64,000 bases of DNA from SZUA-430 sp964647355 (GTDB taxonomy: Bacteria > Pseudomonadota > Alphaproteobacteria > Micropepsales > Micropepsaceae): assembly GCA_964647355.1 (NCBI GenBank), contig CAZYGK010000001.1, forward strand, positions 1 through 64,000. The letters are read 5' to 3'. Shown here one piece after another: positions 8,398 through 16,255 of this stretch. Position 1 is the first letter of the stretch, and every line of letters begins with the position of its first letter. Both the position numbers and the translations under genes were made by a program. The notes below the pieces were generated by a model. The model was not told the origin of the DNA. It worked only from the letters and a program-made list of their open reading frames with translations, and made no database searches.

Positions 8398-9060
8398 TCA
8401 GCGTTTACGGCACATGAAAATCCCGTCGGCAAATGGCAGCAAAGCGGTGTCGACGCGTCCGTCGCCTTTGATTTTCGCGTTAAGCGCTTTGAGCGCCATG
8501 GTGTCCGCCGAGGTGTCCCCCGCATCGATAACGCGTCCGAACCAGAGCACGTTGTCGATCGCGATCAACCCGCCCGGGCGCACCAGCTTCAGCATCGCTT
8601 CGTAATAGGCGTCGTAACTCGCCTTGTCGGCATCGACAAACGCGAAGTCGTAGCGCCCTGCGCCACCGTCCTTTAGCAACCGCTCCATCGTTTGCAGCGC
8701 GGGCCCGACATGCCCGGTGATCTTCTTCGTTTGCCCCGCCTCGGCCCAATAGCCCCGCGCGCGAGCCATGTAGTCTTCGCTGATGTCGAGCGCATCGACA
8801 TGCCCGTCGTCAGGCAGCGCGAGTGCGACCGCCAACGCGCTGTACCCCGTGAACGTGCCGACCTCGATGTATCGCTTCGCATTCATAAGACGCGCGGTGA
8901 GTCCCATGAACGCCCCTTGCTCGGGCGCGATCTGCATGATGGCGACCCCGCCCATAGCAGCGGTTTCCGCACGGCACTTCTTGAGCACCGGGTGCTCGCG
9001 GACCCCCACGTCGTTCGCGTAGTCCAAAAGCGCATCGCTCAACGTAAGGTGTTTATGCAT
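8398..9060 (-). CDS. O-methyltransferase, CCoAOMT-like (class I SAM-dependent)
   Basis: 220 residues. The SAM-binding motif I is YIEVGTFTGYSALAVA, motif II region LDISEDYMARARGYW, and the metal/catalytic DADKASYDAYYE and DNVLWFGRV motifs identify the caffeoyl-CoA O-methyltransferase-like family. Bacterial members methylate catechol-type oxygens with a divalent metal; the substrate here cannot be told. The ATG at 9060 has AGGA 6 bases upstream; an earlier in-frame ATG at 9075 lies within that region and is less likely. Confidence 0.9.
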   Translation of the reverse strand: MHKHLTLSDALLDYANDVGVREHPVLKKCRAETAAMGGVAIMQIAPEQGAFMGLTARLMNAKRYIEVGTFTGYSALAVALALPDDGHVDALDISEDYMARARGYWAEAGQTKKITGHVGPALQTMERLLKDGGAGRYDFAFVDADKASYDAYYEAMLKLVRPGGLIAIDNVLWFGRVIDAGDTSADTMALKALNAKIKGDGRVDTALLPFADGIFMCRKR

Positions 9061-9145
9061 GAGGTTCCTGACCATCTGACCTTAACGCTGTAGATGCGCA
9101 GCCATTGAACCGCCGCGCAAGCGCGCGCTATGTTTGACGAAGAAC

Positions 9146-9856
9146 ATGCGCAACAACGCCCTCACCTCCTACCCGAAGAACCGTCCCTTCGAAGCCGCTT
9201 GGGGCGCCGCGAAGGACGTGGCGAGTTTCGTCTCCTGCACGATCCGCCCCCCGTGTGCGCCGCCCGCTGAAAACGTGCCCAAGGGCGACGGCCATGCCGT
9301 CCTCCTCATTCCGGGTTTCCTGACCGGCGATTGGGCGACGAAGGGGCTGATCAAGTGGCTCCGAACGATCGGCTACGATGCGGTCGGCTGGGGCTCGGGC
9401 TTGAATCTGGGGCCGACGTCGTCCGCGCTCGAACGATGCGAGACGTTGCTCGATGAAGCCTGCGAGCGCTCTGGAAAAAAAGTGACGCTGATCGGTCGCA
9501 GCCTCGGCGGCCTTTACGCGCGCGAACTCGCGAAGGACGAGCCCGATAAGGTTGTGCGCGTCATCACACTTGGAACGCCGGTCAGATTTCCCATCGCAAC
9601 GCCCCTCTCGCCATTCGCCGAAATGCTAGCCACGAACTTCGACCCTGAGTTCGTGAAGCGCCGACCGGATCTGCTGCAAAATCCGCCACAGCCCATAACG
9701 GCGTTCTATTCGCGCAAAGACGGCATCGTTCCGTGGCGCTCGTGCCTAATCGAGGAAGGCCCGGCGGGGGAAAATATCGAAATCGACAGCCCGCATACGA
9801 TCATGGGCTCGAACCCAACCGCTATGCGGATTGTCGCGGAACGCCTCGCAAGCTGA
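9146..9856 (+). CDS. Alpha/beta hydrolase, lipase/esterase type
   Basis: 236 residues from the ATG at 9146; a TTG at 9134 in the same frame is possible. LLIPGFLTGDW forms the oxyanion-hole strand, LIGRSLGGLYAREL contains the nucleophilic Ser (GRSLG), YSRKDGIVPW the acidic residue, and a DSPHTIMGSNP segment near the C-terminus the catalytic His. This arrangement is that of small PGAP1/lipase-like hydrolases acting on esters. No signal peptide is evident. Divergent from the O-methyltransferase gene. Confidence 0.8.
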   Translation: MRNNALTSYPKNRPFEAAWGAAKDVASFVSCTIRPPCAPPAENVPKGDGHAVLLIPGFLTGDWATKGLIKWLRTIGYDAVGWGSGLNLGPTSSALERCETLLDEACERSGKKVTLIGRSLGGLYARELAKDEPDKVVRVITLGTPVRFPIATPLSPFAEMLATNFDPEFVKRRPDLLQNPPQPITAFYSRKDGIVPWRSCLIEEGPAGENIEIDSPHTIMGSNPTAMRIVAERLAS

Positions 9857-9958
9857 CGAACCGTTCATGTGACGGTCGCCACGTCGTGACTCCGAGCCAT
9901 AGTGCCGCCTTATTTCGAACATTGACGCGCCGCCTTCGGGGTCCATTTTCCTATTCAA

Positions 9959-10042
9959 CGGTTGGCTCGAAGGTTTGGCGAAGGCCTCGGAACCATCAGC
10001 CCCCAGCCCCCCTCGCGGCTTTATCCAGCCTCGAGCCAACCG
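9959..10042. other. Long-range 12-bp inverted repeat, possible structured RNA
   Basis: CGGTTGGCTCGA (9959-9970) is the exact reverse complement of TCGAGCCAACCG (10031-10042), 60 bases apart, with two further G-C pairs possible inside across a bulged A. No protein gene explains this 248-base gap (9857-10104). It could be a small RNA or a long 5' leader for the SDR gene; no family is recognised. Confidence 0.35.
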
Positions 10043-10073
10043 CCCTAGCTCCCCATTACGTTGTGTGAAAAAC

Positions 10074-10104
10074 TCCCTCGGCTTCAAACCCGAGGGATTT
10101 TTTT
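10074..10104 (+). promoter_or_regulatory. Terminator-like hairpin abutting the SDR start codon
   Basis: TCCCTCGG (10074-10081) pairs perfectly with CCGAGGGA (10090-10097), followed by seven T (10098-10104) and then immediately the ATG at 10105. The GAGGGA in the 3' arm is also the only Shine-Dalgarno-like sequence, 7 bases before the ATG. The element therefore looks like both an intrinsic terminator and a structure hiding the ribosome-binding site, suggesting attenuation or translational control. Confidence 0.6.
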
Positions 10105-10815
10105 ATGCGACTTCAAGGCAAAGCGGCGATCGTCACTGGCGCAGGCTCCGGTATCGGCAAAGCGACCGCCGAACTCTTCGCCAAAGAAGGCGCGCGAGTT
10201 CTCACCGTCGACCTTCCCGGCAAAGGCACGGACCTCGAAATCGACATCGCCGCCGACGGCGCGCCGAAGAAAATCGTCGAAACCGCGGTCGCAAAACTCG
10301 GTCGTCTCGACATCGTCATGAACAACGCCGGCACGGGCTCGAACCAGCTGGCCGAGGAGTTCAAGCGCGAATCCTGGGACCGGGTCGTCGCCGTAAACAT
10401 GACCGCGCCGTTCTTCATTTGTCAGGCGGCGATCCCCCACCTCAGGGCGAGCGGCGCCGGGCGGATCATCAACGTCGCCTCGGTCATGGCTGAAGGTACC
10501 GACTATGGCCTCTCGGCATACTGCGCCTCCAAAGCGGGCGTGGCAGGCTTCACCCGCACGCTCGCCCTGGAACTCGGCAAGTTCAAGATCACCGCGAATT
10601 ACCTGATGCCCGGCGCCATCAAGACCGGCATGACGAGCCCCCTGTGGGACGCGCGGCCCGAGGTCGCCGAAATCTGGGCCAAGAAGTCGGCCCTCCGCCG
10701 TCTGGGTCAACCCGACGACCTGGCGAAAGCCGCCCTGTTTCTCGCCTCCGACGATAGCGCCTTCGTGACCGGTCACGGCCTGACAGTGGACGGCGGCCTC
10801 ATGCTACGGGTTTAG
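10105..10815 (+). CDS. SDR family oxidoreductase (FabG-like)
   Basis: 236 residues, full length for classical short-chain dehydrogenases. VTGAGSGIG is the TGxxxGxG cofactor site; DL at the end of the next strand (VDLPG) suggests NAD(H) preference; NNAG, the catalytic Ser in NVASVMAEG, and YCASK are present. The C-terminus GHGLTVDGGLML is standard. Substrate unknown. The ATG at 10105 is fixed by the canonical N-terminus MRLQGKAAIVTG; it directly follows a terminator-like hairpin, which is odd and may control expression. Confidence 0.9.
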   Translation: MRLQGKAAIVTGAGSGIGKATAELFAKEGARVLTVDLPGKGTDLEIDIAADGAPKKIVETAVAKLGRLDIVMNNAGTGSNQLAEEFKRESWDRVVAVNMTAPFFICQAAIPHLRASGAGRIINVASVMAEGTDYGLSAYCASKAGVAGFTRTLALELGKFKITANYLMPGAIKTGMTSPLWDARPEVAEIWAKKSALRRLGQPDDLAKAALFLASDDSAFVTGHGLTVDGGLMLRV

Positions 10816-10888
10816 TGAACTCGACACTTGCGGTTGCAGCGCGATTCCGCGTATTGGCATCCGCGCAAAAGAGCCAAATTCTGATCCC

Positions 10889-11632
10889 ATGATTGAAATC
10901 GAAGGTCTGGTCCGGCGGTTCGGAGATCTCACCGCCGTTGGCGGCATATCGCTGAAAGTCGCCAAAGGCGAAGTGTTGGGGTTCCTGGGCCCCAACGGCG
11001 CCGGCAAATCGACAACGATGAAGATGGTCACGGGCTTCCTCGCGCCGAGCGAAGGCCGGATCACGGTGTGCGGCCACGACGTGGTCGAGCAGCCGTTCGA
11101 GGCGCAAAGCGCGATCGGCTATCTGCCCGAAGGTGCGCCCGCGTATCCCGACATGACACCGGTCCAGTTCCTCAACTTCATAGCCCAAGTGCGCGGCTTG
11201 AGGGATGAGGCGGCAGCGAAAGCGATCGACACCGCGATTGCGCGCACCGGACTGCAAGGGGTTTTGGAGCAGAAGATCGAAACGCTCTCGAAAGGCTTCA
11301 AACGCCGAGTGGGCCTCGCGCAGGCGATCCTGCACGACCCGCCGGTCTTGATCATGGACGAGCCGACCGACGGCCTCGACCCCAACCAGAAGCAAGCCGT
11401 GCGCAACCTCATCCGCGGCATGAGCGCAGAGAAGGCGATCGTTATCTCGACCCACATTCTCGAAGAAGTCGACGCCGTGTGCACGCGCGCGATCATCATC
11501 GACAAGGGCCGGATCGTAGCCGACGGCACGCCGGCGGAGTTGCTCGCGAAGGCCCCCGGCAAGCGCCTGGACGATGTCTTCCGCGCGTTGACGACGCATG
11601 AAGCGGAAATCAAAGCGGAGGCAAGCGCGTGA
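10889..11632 (+). CDS. ABC transporter ATP-binding protein, GldA-like
   Basis: 247 residues. Walker A GPNGAGKS, a signature reading LSKGFKRRVGLAQA, Walker B LIMDEPTDGLDPNQ and the H-loop ISTHIL are present. The KGFKRRVGLAQAILHDP form is characteristic of the GldA/NosF branch. It heads a four-gene overlapping cluster with an ABC-2 permease, a GldG-type protein and a DUF4340 protein. In Bacteroidetes gldAFG serve gliding; in Proteobacteria the same set is a common auxiliary exporter of unknown cargo. The overlap with the permease gene is 4 bases. Confidence 0.9.
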   Translation: MIEIEGLVRRFGDLTAVGGISLKVAKGEVLGFLGPNGAGKSTTMKMVTGFLAPSEGRITVCGHDVVEQPFEAQSAIGYLPEGAPAYPDMTPVQFLNFIAQVRGLRDEAAAKAIDTAIARTGLQGVLEQKIETLSKGFKRRVGLAQAILHDPPVLIMDEPTDGLDPNQKQAVRNLIRGMSAEKAIVISTHILEEVDAVCTRAIIIDKGRIVADGTPAELLAKAPGKRLDDVFRALTTHEAEIKAEASA

Positions 11633-12372
11633 ACTTCTGGAACGCAACCTCGGCCGTCTTCCGCCGCGAGTTCTTCGGCTATTTCGCAACGCCGCTCGCC
11701 TACGTGTTCATCGTGATCTTCCTGCTCGCGATGGGCTCGTTCACGTTTTACTTCGGCCAGTTCTTCAACACCGGTCGCGCCGAACTCGATGTCTTCTTCG
11801 GCTTCCATCCCTGGCTCTATCTGTTCCTAATCCCCGCGCTTTCGATGCGCCTCTGGGCCGAAGAACAGAAGTCGGGCACGATCGAGCTCTTGCTCACGCT
11901 GCCCATTCCGGTGGCCTCGGCCGTCGTCGGCAAGTTCCTTGCGGCCTGGGCCTTTGCAGGCATCGCGCTGCTGTTGACCTTCCCGATGTGGCTGACCGTG
12001 AACTACTTGGGCTCGCCCGATAACGGCGTGATCTTCGCAAGCTACCTTGGATCCTGGTTGATGGCCGGCGGCTATCTCGCCATCGGCTCCTGCATCTCGG
12101 CGCTCACGAACAATCAAGTCATCGCCTTCGTCGTTACGGTTGTAGCGTGCTTCCTGATCACGATTTCGGGCCACAACATCGTGCTCGACTTCTTTGAGGG
12201 CTGGGCGCCGCTCGCGATCGTGAACGCGATTTCGTCCTTCAGCTTCCTGACGCACTTTGCAGCGATTATGGAGGGTGTGATCGACTTCCGCGACCTCGTC
12301 TTCTTTGGCTCGCTGATCGCACTCGCCTTGTTCATCAACGTGGTCGTCATCGACCTGAAACGGGCAGGGTAA
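11629..12372 (+). CDS. ABC-2 type permease, GldF-like
   Basis: 247 residues with six hydrophobic segments. The N-terminus (AVFRREFFGYFATPLAYVFI) and the RLWAEEQKSGTIELLLTLPI motif after the second helix are the standard ABC-2/GldF signatures. It forms the membrane part of the transporter whose ATPase is encoded just upstream (4-base overlap). The GldG-type gene starts 5 bases after the stop. Confidence 0.9.
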   Translation: MNFWNATSAVFRREFFGYFATPLAYVFIVIFLLAMGSFTFYFGQFFNTGRAELDVFFGFHPWLYLFLIPALSMRLWAEEQKSGTIELLLTLPIPVASAVVGKFLAAWAFAGIALLLTFPMWLTVNYLGSPDNGVIFASYLGSWLMAGGYLAIGSCISALTNNQVIAFVVTVVACFLITISGHNIVLDFFEGWAPLAIVNAISSFSFLTHFAAIMEGVIDFRDLVFFGSLIALALFINVVVIDLKRAG

Positions 12373-12377
12373 GAACC

Positions 12378-14315
12378 ATGCGCTGGACCAGATCGACCAT
12401 TGCCGCCGCAGCCGTCGCGCTCAGCGTCGTGCTCTTCTTTGCGATCAACATCATCTCCGACACCTGGTTTTCGTCGGCCCGCCTCGACCTGACTCAAGGC
12501 AGCCTCTACACGGTCAGCGAAGGCACGAAGAATACGCTCCGCTCGATTCCCGAGCCGGTCACGCTGCGCTATTTCTTCTCCGAGAAACTGTCGGTGAAAT
12601 ACGCGGGCGTACGCGCCTACGGCGCCCGCGTGCGCGATCTGTTGCGCCAGTACGAAAGCCTCTCCGGCGGCAAGGTGAAGCTCGAAATCATCGATCCTGA
12701 GCCTTTGACCGAACAGGAAGACCTGGCCGTTGCCCAAGGCGTCACGGGCGCGCCCACGCCTGCCGGCGAAAAGATCTATTTCGGCCTCGTCGGCACGAAC
12801 CAGATCAACGGCCGCGAAGTGATCCCCTTCTTCATCGAAGATCGCGAGCAATATCTCGAGTTCGATATCACGAACCTGATCTACAAGCTCATCCGTGAGA
12901 AGAAACCGACGATCGGCGTCGTCTCGAACCTGCCGTTCGACAGCGGCGTCGGCGGCATGATGGCCGCGATGCAAGGCCGCTCGCGGCCCTTCATGATCTA
13001 CGAGCAGATCCGCGAATCGTTCGACGTGCAGTTCCTGGAGCAGGACTTCGACCGCATCCCGGAAAACATCGACGTCGTGATGATCGCGCACCCGAAGCCG
13101 CTGAACGACAAGACGCAATACGCGATCGACCAGTTCATCATGCGCGGCGGGCGCGCGCTCGTTTTCCTCGACCCGTGGTCCGAGGTCTCGCAGCTGAGCG
13201 CCGACCCGTCCGGTGCACCGCTTGACGGCTCCACGCCTGCATCGGCCAACAGCATCGACAAGCTGATGAAAAGCTGGGGTGTCTCGATCGACCCGGCCCA
13301 CGTCATCGGCGTGCGCGACCGCGCCCAGCGCGTCTCTTTTGGCGGTGACGTAACCGACTATGTCGCTTGGGTCGGCTTTACCGCCCTCGACTTCGACCGC
13401 AAGGACCTCGTTACGGGCGAACTCACCGACTTGAACCTCGGCACGCTCGGCGCCATCAAAAAGCGCGACGGTGCCACCACCACGCTGACGCCGCTTCTGC
13501 AAACGAGCGACGACACCATGGAGATTCCGCTCGATAAGGTGAAGGGCAGTCCGAACCCCGACGAACTGCTGCGCGACTTCGTGAAGTCGGATCAGCGCTA
13601 CACGGTAGCGGCCCGCATTCAAGGGCCGATCAAGTCGGCGTTCGCGAGCCCGCCGCCGGTGCCGCCCCCGGCTGAGGGCGCGACCCCGCCGAAGCCCCTG
13701 CCGGCGCACCTCCCGGAAACCAAGGGTGCCGCGAACATCATCCTTGTGGCCGATTCCGACCTTTTCAACGACAGCTTCTGGGTTCAGGCTCAAGAGCTAC
13801 AGGGTCAGCGCGTCGCCGTGCCCGTCGCCGACAACCACGTCTTCGTTCTCAACGCGGTTGAGAACCTCACAGGCTCGAGCGACCTCATCTCGCTGCGTTC
13901 GCGCGGCACCTCGAACCGCCCGTTCACGGTAGTCAACAACATCCGCCGCCGGGCAGAGGCGAACTTCCTGCGCCAGGAGCAGGCGCTGCAACAAAAGCTG
14001 ACGGCCACCCAAACCCGCCTCGCCGAACTCGAAGGCCGGAAAGCCGCTGCCGGCAAACCGGGTTCCGCGCGCCCGACGGAGTTGCTAACGCCCGAGCAGG
14101 AGGCCGAGATCGAGAAGTTCCGCCTGGAACTCGCCGAAACCCGTACGGCGCTGCGCGACGTGCAGCACAAGCTGCGCCGCGACATCGACCGCCTGGGCAC
14201 CTGGCTCGCCGCCATCAACACATTGCTTGTTCCCCTCATGCTCGCAGGCTCCGCTCTCGTGCTCGCGTTCCTACGTCGCCGAAGCAAAGCCAAGCCGAGC
14301 GGAGCCGCGTCATGA
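12378..14315 (+). CDS. GldG family ABC-associated protein
   Basis: 645 residues. A membrane helix at about 10-28 and another near the C-terminus (about 610-632) bracket a large periplasmic region that begins DLTQGSLYTVSEGTKNTLRSI, the typical GldG/DUF4350-like (ABC_transp_aux) start. A Pro-rich stretch (about 418-442) and a coiled coil of about 60 residues (roughly 530-605, rich in Q, E, L and R) precede the last helix. It probably binds or gates cargo for the GldA/GldF transporter. It overlaps the DUF4340 gene by 4 bases. Confidence 0.88.
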   Translation: MRWTRSTIAAAAVALSVVLFFAINIISDTWFSSARLDLTQGSLYTVSEGTKNTLRSIPEPVTLRYFFSEKLSVKYAGVRAYGARVRDLLRQYESLSGGKVKLEIIDPEPLTEQEDLAVAQGVTGAPTPAGEKIYFGLVGTNQINGREVIPFFIEDREQYLEFDITNLIYKLIREKKPTIGVVSNLPFDSGVGGMMAAMQGRSRPFMIYEQIRESFDVQFLEQDFDRIPENIDVVMIAHPKPLNDKTQYAIDQFIMRGGRALVFLDPWSEVSQLSADPSGAPLDGSTPASANSIDKLMKSWGVSIDPAHVIGVRDRAQRVSFGGDVTDYVAWVGFTALDFDRKDLVTGELTDLNLGTLGAIKKRDGATTTLTPLLQTSDDTMEIPLDKVKGSPNPDELLRDFVKSDQRYTVAARIQGPIKSAFASPPPVPPPAEGATPPKPLPAHLPETKGAANIILVADSDLFNDSFWVQAQELQGQRVAVPVADNHVFVLNAVENLTGSSDLISLRSRGTSNRPFTVVNNIRRRAEANFLRQEQALQQKLTATQTRLAELEGRKAAAGKPGSARPTELLTPEQEAEIEKFRLELAETRTALRDVQHKLRRDIDRLGTWLAAINTLLVPLMLAGSALVLAFLRRRSKAKPSGAAS

Positions 14316-15424
14316 CCGACACCGCCGCAAAGCCGCTGATCCCCGTCCTGAAGCGCAGGGTGCGCGCACTGACTTACCTTGCAGGCGCGACGGGCTTCGC
14401 CGTCATCCTCGCCGCTGTCGCGCTGTTCCAGCGCGGTTCGACCAGCGAGCCTGCGTTCAAGCCCGTGCGCATGTTTGCGAACTTGGCAAAGCAGCTCGAT
14501 GACGTTGTGACGATTCAGGTCGAGACCAAGTCGGCCTCCTTCAACGTCACGCGCGACGCTCAGGGCCGCTGGACCTTGCCCGACAGGGCGAAATACCCGG
14601 CCGACATGAACGCGGTCCGCAAGACGATTCTGGGCCTCGCCGAACTCGACCTCGTCGCTGAGAAAACCAGCCGTGCGGAGTCGCAGGAGAAGCTCGGCCT
14701 CGGCGTTCCGAAGACCGGAGGGTCGGGTACGCAAATCACGCTGAAGGACGGCAAGGGCGAGGTCCTCGCAAGCCTCATCACCGGTGTGGGCGCTGAAGGC
14801 GAGTCGGCAGGCGGCAAGCAGGCGATCTACGTCCGCCGTCCCGACGAGCCGCAAACCTACGTCGCTCGCGGCACCTTTGCGGCGACAACCGATCAGGCCC
14901 AGTGGCTCGACAAGGCGTTCATCAATCTGGCGCGCGACCGCGTGAAGACGGTTGCGATGAAGCCGTTCAAAGGCCGCCCCTACACGGTCACGCGTGCAGC
15001 GCCGAGCGATGCGAACTTCCGCATCGTCGAAGCGATCCCCGCCGGCCGGCAGCTGCGCACGGAATCGGAGCCGAGCGGCATCGGAAACGCGCTCCTTGGC
15101 TTGTCTTTCGACGACGTGAAAGCCGAGGGGCTCGTAGACTTCGCCGGCGCCGCGACATTCGCGGTCGCGACGTTTGATGGCTTGAGCCTCACGTTCAACA
15201 TCGTGGAAAAGGATCGCGACTTCTGGATCGCGGTGAAAGCATCGGCCGATCCGGCAGTGCCGCCGGCGCCCGCCAAGCCCGGTGAATTGAAGCCCGACGT
15301 CGCGAAGGAGGCGAAGGAGATCAACGCACTGGTCGGCGGCTGGGCCTATAAGATCCCACGCTACAAAGGCACGCTCATGACCGCGCCGATGGAAGACCTG
15401 TTGCGGCCGATCGGTGGCGGTTGA
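14312..15424 (+). CDS. DUF4340 domain protein of the GldAFG-type cluster
   Basis: 370 residues. One membrane helix (about 20-42) is followed by a periplasmic part with the DUF4340 features: repeated ...FNVTRDAQGRWTLPDRAKYPADMNAV-type strands, then a LGLGVPKTGGSGTQITLKD segment. DUF4340 proteins nearly always close GldAFG clusters and are thought to be periplasmic partners of GldG. Convergent with the DUF1223 gene, with the two stops adjacent (15424/15425). Confidence 0.85.
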   Translation: MTDTAAKPLIPVLKRRVRALTYLAGATGFAVILAAVALFQRGSTSEPAFKPVRMFANLAKQLDDVVTIQVETKSASFNVTRDAQGRWTLPDRAKYPADMNAVRKTILGLAELDLVAEKTSRAESQEKLGLGVPKTGGSGTQITLKDGKGEVLASLITGVGAEGESAGGKQAIYVRRPDEPQTYVARGTFAATTDQAQWLDKAFINLARDRVKTVAMKPFKGRPYTVTRAAPSDANFRIVEAIPAGRQLRTESEPSGIGNALLGLSFDDVKAEGLVDFAGAATFAVATFDGLSLTFNIVEKDRDFWIAVKASADPAVPPAPAKPGELKPDVAKEAKEINALVGGWAYKIPRYKGTLMTAPMEDLLRPIGGG

Positions 15425-16186
15425 TTACTTCGACGAGAGCTTGATCTGGGCCGCGCCGACGACCGGCCCAGGATCACCCGCTTGGACCCAAACCACGACC
15501 CCGTCCGTGGTCTCGCCGGGCACGCCGCGCGCCGGCAGCTCAAGAGTGACGGCCTCGCCCGACCACTTGCCGACCGCTGAGAAGCCGCGCACGACATTGT
15601 GGTATGTGATCACGCGCCCCGAGTTCTCGCCGTTCGCGATGTTGACCGTGCGCGAAGACAGCGTGTGTGCAAGCCACACCGTTGCCGGGGCTTTGACACC
15701 GGCCATAGTCGCGATCCGCGCCTCGATGGTATCGCCGGTCTGGCTCAGCGTGATCGACACGCGCTTGCCGGCCGCCTCGCTCGTGCGCCGGGCAATGGCG
15801 TCGAAGACGTCTTTGCGCTGATTGCCGACGACATCGCGCACGCCGTCGATCACCAATTGCGGCGTGTAAACGCGATGCGACGGCAGCACCTTCTCATAGG
15901 CCTGCTGCCTGAGTGTGTTCTCGCGCTTCGCCAGCGTGTCGCGCCAGCCGATATAGTCCCAATAGTCGACGTTGAAGGACAGTGCGACGACGTCTTCGCG
16001 GCCTTTGAGCTGGCCTAAAATCGCATCCGCCGGTGGACACGACGAACAGCCCTGACTGGTATAGAGCTCGATCAAGATCGGTTGCGGTTTCGCCTCGCCC
16101 GCCATCGCGCTCTGCCAGAAAAGAAAGGCGCCGAGGGCCGCAAGGCACCCGGCGCGGAGGTTTTTCAGGGAAGCTGAAGTCGTCAT
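15425..16186 (-). CDS. DUF1223 secreted protein (thioredoxin-like)
   Basis: 253 residues. A signal peptide covers about residues 1-29 (ending AMAGEA). TSQGCSSCPPADAIL carries a CxxC in a thioredoxin-like fold, the hallmark of DUF1223, followed by VALSFNVDYWDYIGWRD and RVYTPQLVIDG, also typical. Probably a periplasmic redox-type protein; no activity is established. Ends back to back with the DUF4340 gene. Confidence 0.88.
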   Translation of the reverse strand: MTTSASLKNLRAGCLAALGAFLFWQSAMAGEAKPQPILIELYTSQGCSSCPPADAILGQLKGREDVVALSFNVDYWDYIGWRDTLAKRENTLRQQAYEKVLPSHRVYTPQLVIDGVRDVVGNQRKDVFDAIARRTSEAAGKRVSITLSQTGDTIEARIATMAGVKAPATVWLAHTLSSRTVNIANGENSGRVITYHNVVRGFSAVGKWSGEAVTLELPARGVPGETTDGVVVWVQAGDPGPVVGAAQIKLSSK

Positions 16187-16255
16187 TGCCCGCTAAACCT
16201 AGTCCGCTCCGATCCTCAATGCCTAGTCACGAAGCGGTGTTCCAGTCCCCATGGT

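Noticed and set aside
9746..10087. 113-codon open frame on the - strand over the SDR leader
   Set aside because: It overlaps the hydrolase gene and the inverted repeat and shows no protein-like pattern.
12114..13793. 559-codon open frame on the - strand
   Set aside because: Antisense to the GldG-type gene; no recognisable domain.
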